The notes below the pieces were generated by a model. The model worked only from the letters and a program-made list of their open reading frames with translations. It made no database searches and was not told where the DNA came from. Positions 62,306-64,000 of a DNA stretch of 64,000 nucleotides are shown here, piece by piece. The position numbers and the translations under genes are program-made. Each line of letters begins with the position of its first letter. Position 1 is the stretch's first letter. The DNA is from Runella slithyformis DSM 19594 (GTDB lineage: Bacteria > Bacteroidota > Bacteroidia > Cytophagales > Spirosomataceae): the NCBI RefSeq assembly GCF_000218895.1, contig NC_015703.1, forward strand, positions 1,239,501 through 1,303,500, given 5' to 3'.

Positions 62306-63598
62306 TCACTTAAAATCAATCCTCAAAATAATTTTATCAGGTACTTTTTGCCCATTTCTTATGCCGGGCTCCCATGCATCTCCATTTTTGACGATGCGTA
62401 CTGCCTCTTCAAAAAGTTGTGTATTTACTTTTTTTACATTCTCAAAATTCCCCATTTCCCCCAAAGAAGTCAAGATAAAAGCAAGCCTGACTTCTCCCCT
62501 CGGTGCCTGAGGGTTTTGTTCAATATAGGATTTAGCGGCGTTTTTCAGGTAGCTTCTATACTTTTGCCAGCCATTTTTAGGACTCACTTCCCGGGTCGTT
62601 ATTGTAGGAATGTCTTGCCTACCGATGACCACCACTTCACTCAACGCCTGTGCGTCTTCTTTTAAAACAATGGGACCAATAATGGAATCATTGACGGTCA
62701 TCTGTTTTTTCTCAAAACCAACGGACGTAACCGTGATTTCGTCGCCCTTATGTACATTGGGCAACACAAAATTACCCAGCGCATCGGTACTGACACCCGA
62801 CAATTGGTTTTTTATCTGTAGCGCAACCCCGGGCAATACCTCCTGATTATCAGCCAATACTCTGCCGCGAACGGTAAAAACGTCTTCCTTATTAAATGCG
62901 CTGAAGGCGCTTCTTTTGGATAATGCCGCCGATGCATCGACCATTCTATCAGACATGCGGGCCTTGGCGACGGCGTTTTGCCCTGAATCCGGGGAAGATA
63001 TGGGTGTGGCAGCCGTCGCCGGTGCAGGAGTTTCATTTCTTTTTTCTTCTAATGCTATGGTCGGCAACGGTTCCTCTGCCGGTTGTTGCATTGCCGCCTT
63101 CGGTACCGCAACGGCTTGGGGAACCAAAGCTACAGGCTTACCGGCGGGCGGTTTTGGCACTGCTGCCAACGAAGGTGACGCTTGAAACGGTTGGTTATCA
63201 GCCGTGTTCGGCACAGCTTCAGGTTGAATCACGGGCGCAGGTCGTTGCAGCGCAATAGTTGATGAAAACTGTTCTGCCGGTTCTTCCTTTTGAGTAAACC
63301 ACCAACTCAATCCTACCGCAAGCACTACTGCCGCAGCACCGGCATAATAGAAAGGAATCAGCCTGTGCTCGTTTTTTCGTACTCTTTGATGAAGTCTTTG
63401 GCGCAAATCATTCAGCGCTGCTTTCTCATCAATATTCTCTTTTTTTAACGCCAGCAACCCCTCAACGGCATCGTCGGTCTGCTCACTTTGCAGTGCCGCT
63501 TTTTCTACCCCATGCTGCTCAGCGGGCGTTAATTCTCCCGCTGCATAACGCCGCAGCTGTTCATGAGAAGGTTGGATATGTTTTGAATGTTTAGCCAT
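62306..63598 (-). CDS. Anti-sigma-like protein fused to CarboxypepD_reg and TonB-C domains
   Basis: A membrane protein of 430 aa. The cytoplasmic N-terminus (1-80) looks like an anti-sigma domain ('HEQLRRYAAGELTPAEQHGVEKAAL'), then one membrane helix ('LIPFYYAGAAAVVLAVGLSWWFT', about 80-102), a long Pro/Ala-rich periplasmic linker, a CarboxypepD_reg-like domain ('VRGRVLADNQEVLPGVALQIKNQLSGVSTDALGNFVLPNVHKGDEITVTSVGF') and a C-terminal TonB-like domain ('APRGEVRLAFILTSLGEMGNFENVKKVNTQLFEEAVRIV'). Its start overlaps the sigma factor gene by 8 bp, so it probably holds that sigma factor. The periplasmic part could couple to a TonB-dependent transporter. Confidence 0.85.
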   Translation of the reverse strand: MAKHSKHIQPSHEQLRRYAAGELTPAEQHGVEKAALQSEQTDDAVEGLLALKKENIDEKAALNDLRQRLHQRVRKNEHRLIPFYYAGAAAVVLAVGLSWWFTQKEEPAEQFSSTIALQRPAPVIQPEAVPNTADNQPFQASPSLAAVPKPPAGKPVALVPQAVAVPKAAMQQPAEEPLPTIALEEKRNETPAPATAATPISSPDSGQNAVAKARMSDRMVDASAALSKRSAFSAFNKEDVFTVRGRVLADNQEVLPGVALQIKNQLSGVSTDALGNFVLPNVHKGDEITVTSVGFEKKQMTVNDSIIGPIVLKEDAQALSEVVVIGRQDIPTITTREVSPKNGWQKYRSYLKNAAKSYIEQNPQAPRGEVRLAFILTSLGEMGNFENVKKVNTQLFEEAVRIVKNGDAWEPGIRNGQKVPDKIILRIDFK

Positions 63599-64000
63599 GT
63601 TGTTTGCCCTCCATGCACAATTTCAAATTTCGCTTGCCGTTTTGGAGATAACTTTTGACTTTGGTGATGGCGAAGCCCGTTTGCTCGGCAATCTGTTGAT
63701 AACACAACTGTTGGAAATAAAACAATTCAATGCTGCGACGCTGTTCATTCGCAAGGGTTTGCAGACAATCGCCCAAATCGTTCAATTGATGCTCAATTTC
63801 CCAATCTTCCTTTTCGGGCGGCTCGGCCACAACATTTTCGTAAGCTTCCTGCTCAAAGAGTCCTTCATCGCCCACAGAGACCCGTTTTTTACGGAGTTGC
63901 ATGAGGCAATAATTCCGCGCCACGCTGTGCAGCCAACTTTTAAAATGTTGGACCTCGTACGTTTTCAGATCCGTGATCAACTGCTCAAACACCTGCATCA
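63591..64000 (-). CDS. ECF-like RNA polymerase sigma factor (N-terminus outside window)
   Basis: At least 136 residues; the start of region 2 lies beyond the right edge. The visible part begins in region 2 ('HFKSWLHSVARNYCLMQLRKKR', the core-binding/-10 segment) and has an intact region 4: 'LQTLANEQRRSIELFYFQQLCYQQIAEQTGFAITKVKSYLQNGKRNLK', the -35-binding helix-turn-helix. The end overlaps the anti-sigma-like gene by 8 bp. It should be an extracytoplasmic function sigma factor controlled by that membrane protein. Confidence 0.9.
   Translation of the reverse strand, partial: MQVFEQLITDLKTYEVQHFKSWLHSVARNYCLMQLRKKRVSVGDEGLFEQEAYENVVAEPPEKEDWEIEHQLNDLGDCLQTLANEQRRSIELFYFQQLCYQQIAEQTGFAITKVKSYLQNGKRNLKLCMEGKQHG

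Noticed and set aside
1-64000. tRNA, rRNA, or classical riboswitch genes
   Set aside because: No cloverleaf, GGTTCGAATCC-like T-arm or known riboswitch core was noticed on reading; a covariance-model search would be needed to be certain.

Overview
The window is a stretch of chromosome from a member of the Bacteroidota, most likely Cytophagales (Spirosomaceae, Runella-like). The basis is a T9SS type A C-terminal sorting domain, two SusC/SusD pairs, Bacteroidota-only families (DUF4834, DUF6934-like, DUF1361, BatA-like VWA), promoters of the TAnnTTTG type, and weak Shine-Dalgarno sites. Genus is an inference. Both ends cut genes: a PASTA-domain protein at the left edge and an ECF-like sigma factor at the right edge.

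Layout. 1-2.6 kb: PASTA protein tail, T9SS cargo protein, rhodanese. 2.7-5.8 kb (minus): one tight operon pyrH - AAA ATPase - PD-(D/E)XK-like protein - frr, in which a two-gene defence-like cassette separates two essential genes that are normally adjacent. 5.8-8.7 kb (minus): biotinyl carrier protein, EamA transporter, CE15-type esterase. 8.8-12 kb: a large tricorn-like S41 protease carrying an in-frame palindromic repeat. 12.1-12.7 kb (minus): a DUF6934-like gene and a 47-codon mini-gene. 12.9-17 kb: uvrA, then a RAYT (REP-associated Y1 transposase) gene surrounded by six REP-like palindromes and an 18-copy 8-bp tandem array. 17-24.2 kb: secreted Arg-rich protein, M28 peptidase, and a PSD1 cytochrome/DUF1501 pair.

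24.4-35.9 kb: housekeeping and small genes, including an AIM24-like protein, a polymerase-like membrane protein, icd, a YoeB-type toxin-antitoxin pair, xylB with a palindromic operator candidate, a 56-aa membrane protein, DUF2147, a Met8-like dehydrogenase and a GT9 glycosyltransferase. 36.1-44.2 kb: msrC, a small-membrane-protein cluster with an interrupted frame, a BatA-like VWA protein overlapping a subtilase tail to tail, OmpH, a vanadium haloperoxidase, a decayed gamma-carbonic anhydrase gene, and glmM. 44.4-48.8 kb: three secreted or anchored proteins and a quinone oxidoreductase.

48.9-58.6 kb (minus): two tandem SusC/SusD nutrient-uptake units, the upstream one with a TAnnTTTG -7 element and a 26-bp perfect palindrome over its -33 region. 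59.1-61.2 kb: DUF1361 protein, DgkA-type kinase, membrane protein and winged-helix regulator in one run. 61.3-64 kb (minus): a porin-like beta-barrel protein and a sigma factor followed by a protein that looks like an anti-sigma factor fused to CarboxypepD_reg and TonB-C domains. No tRNA, rRNA or CRISPR array was seen. Many predicted longest-frame starts were moved inward to an ATG preceding a signal peptide or to a start that lies downstream of a promoter.
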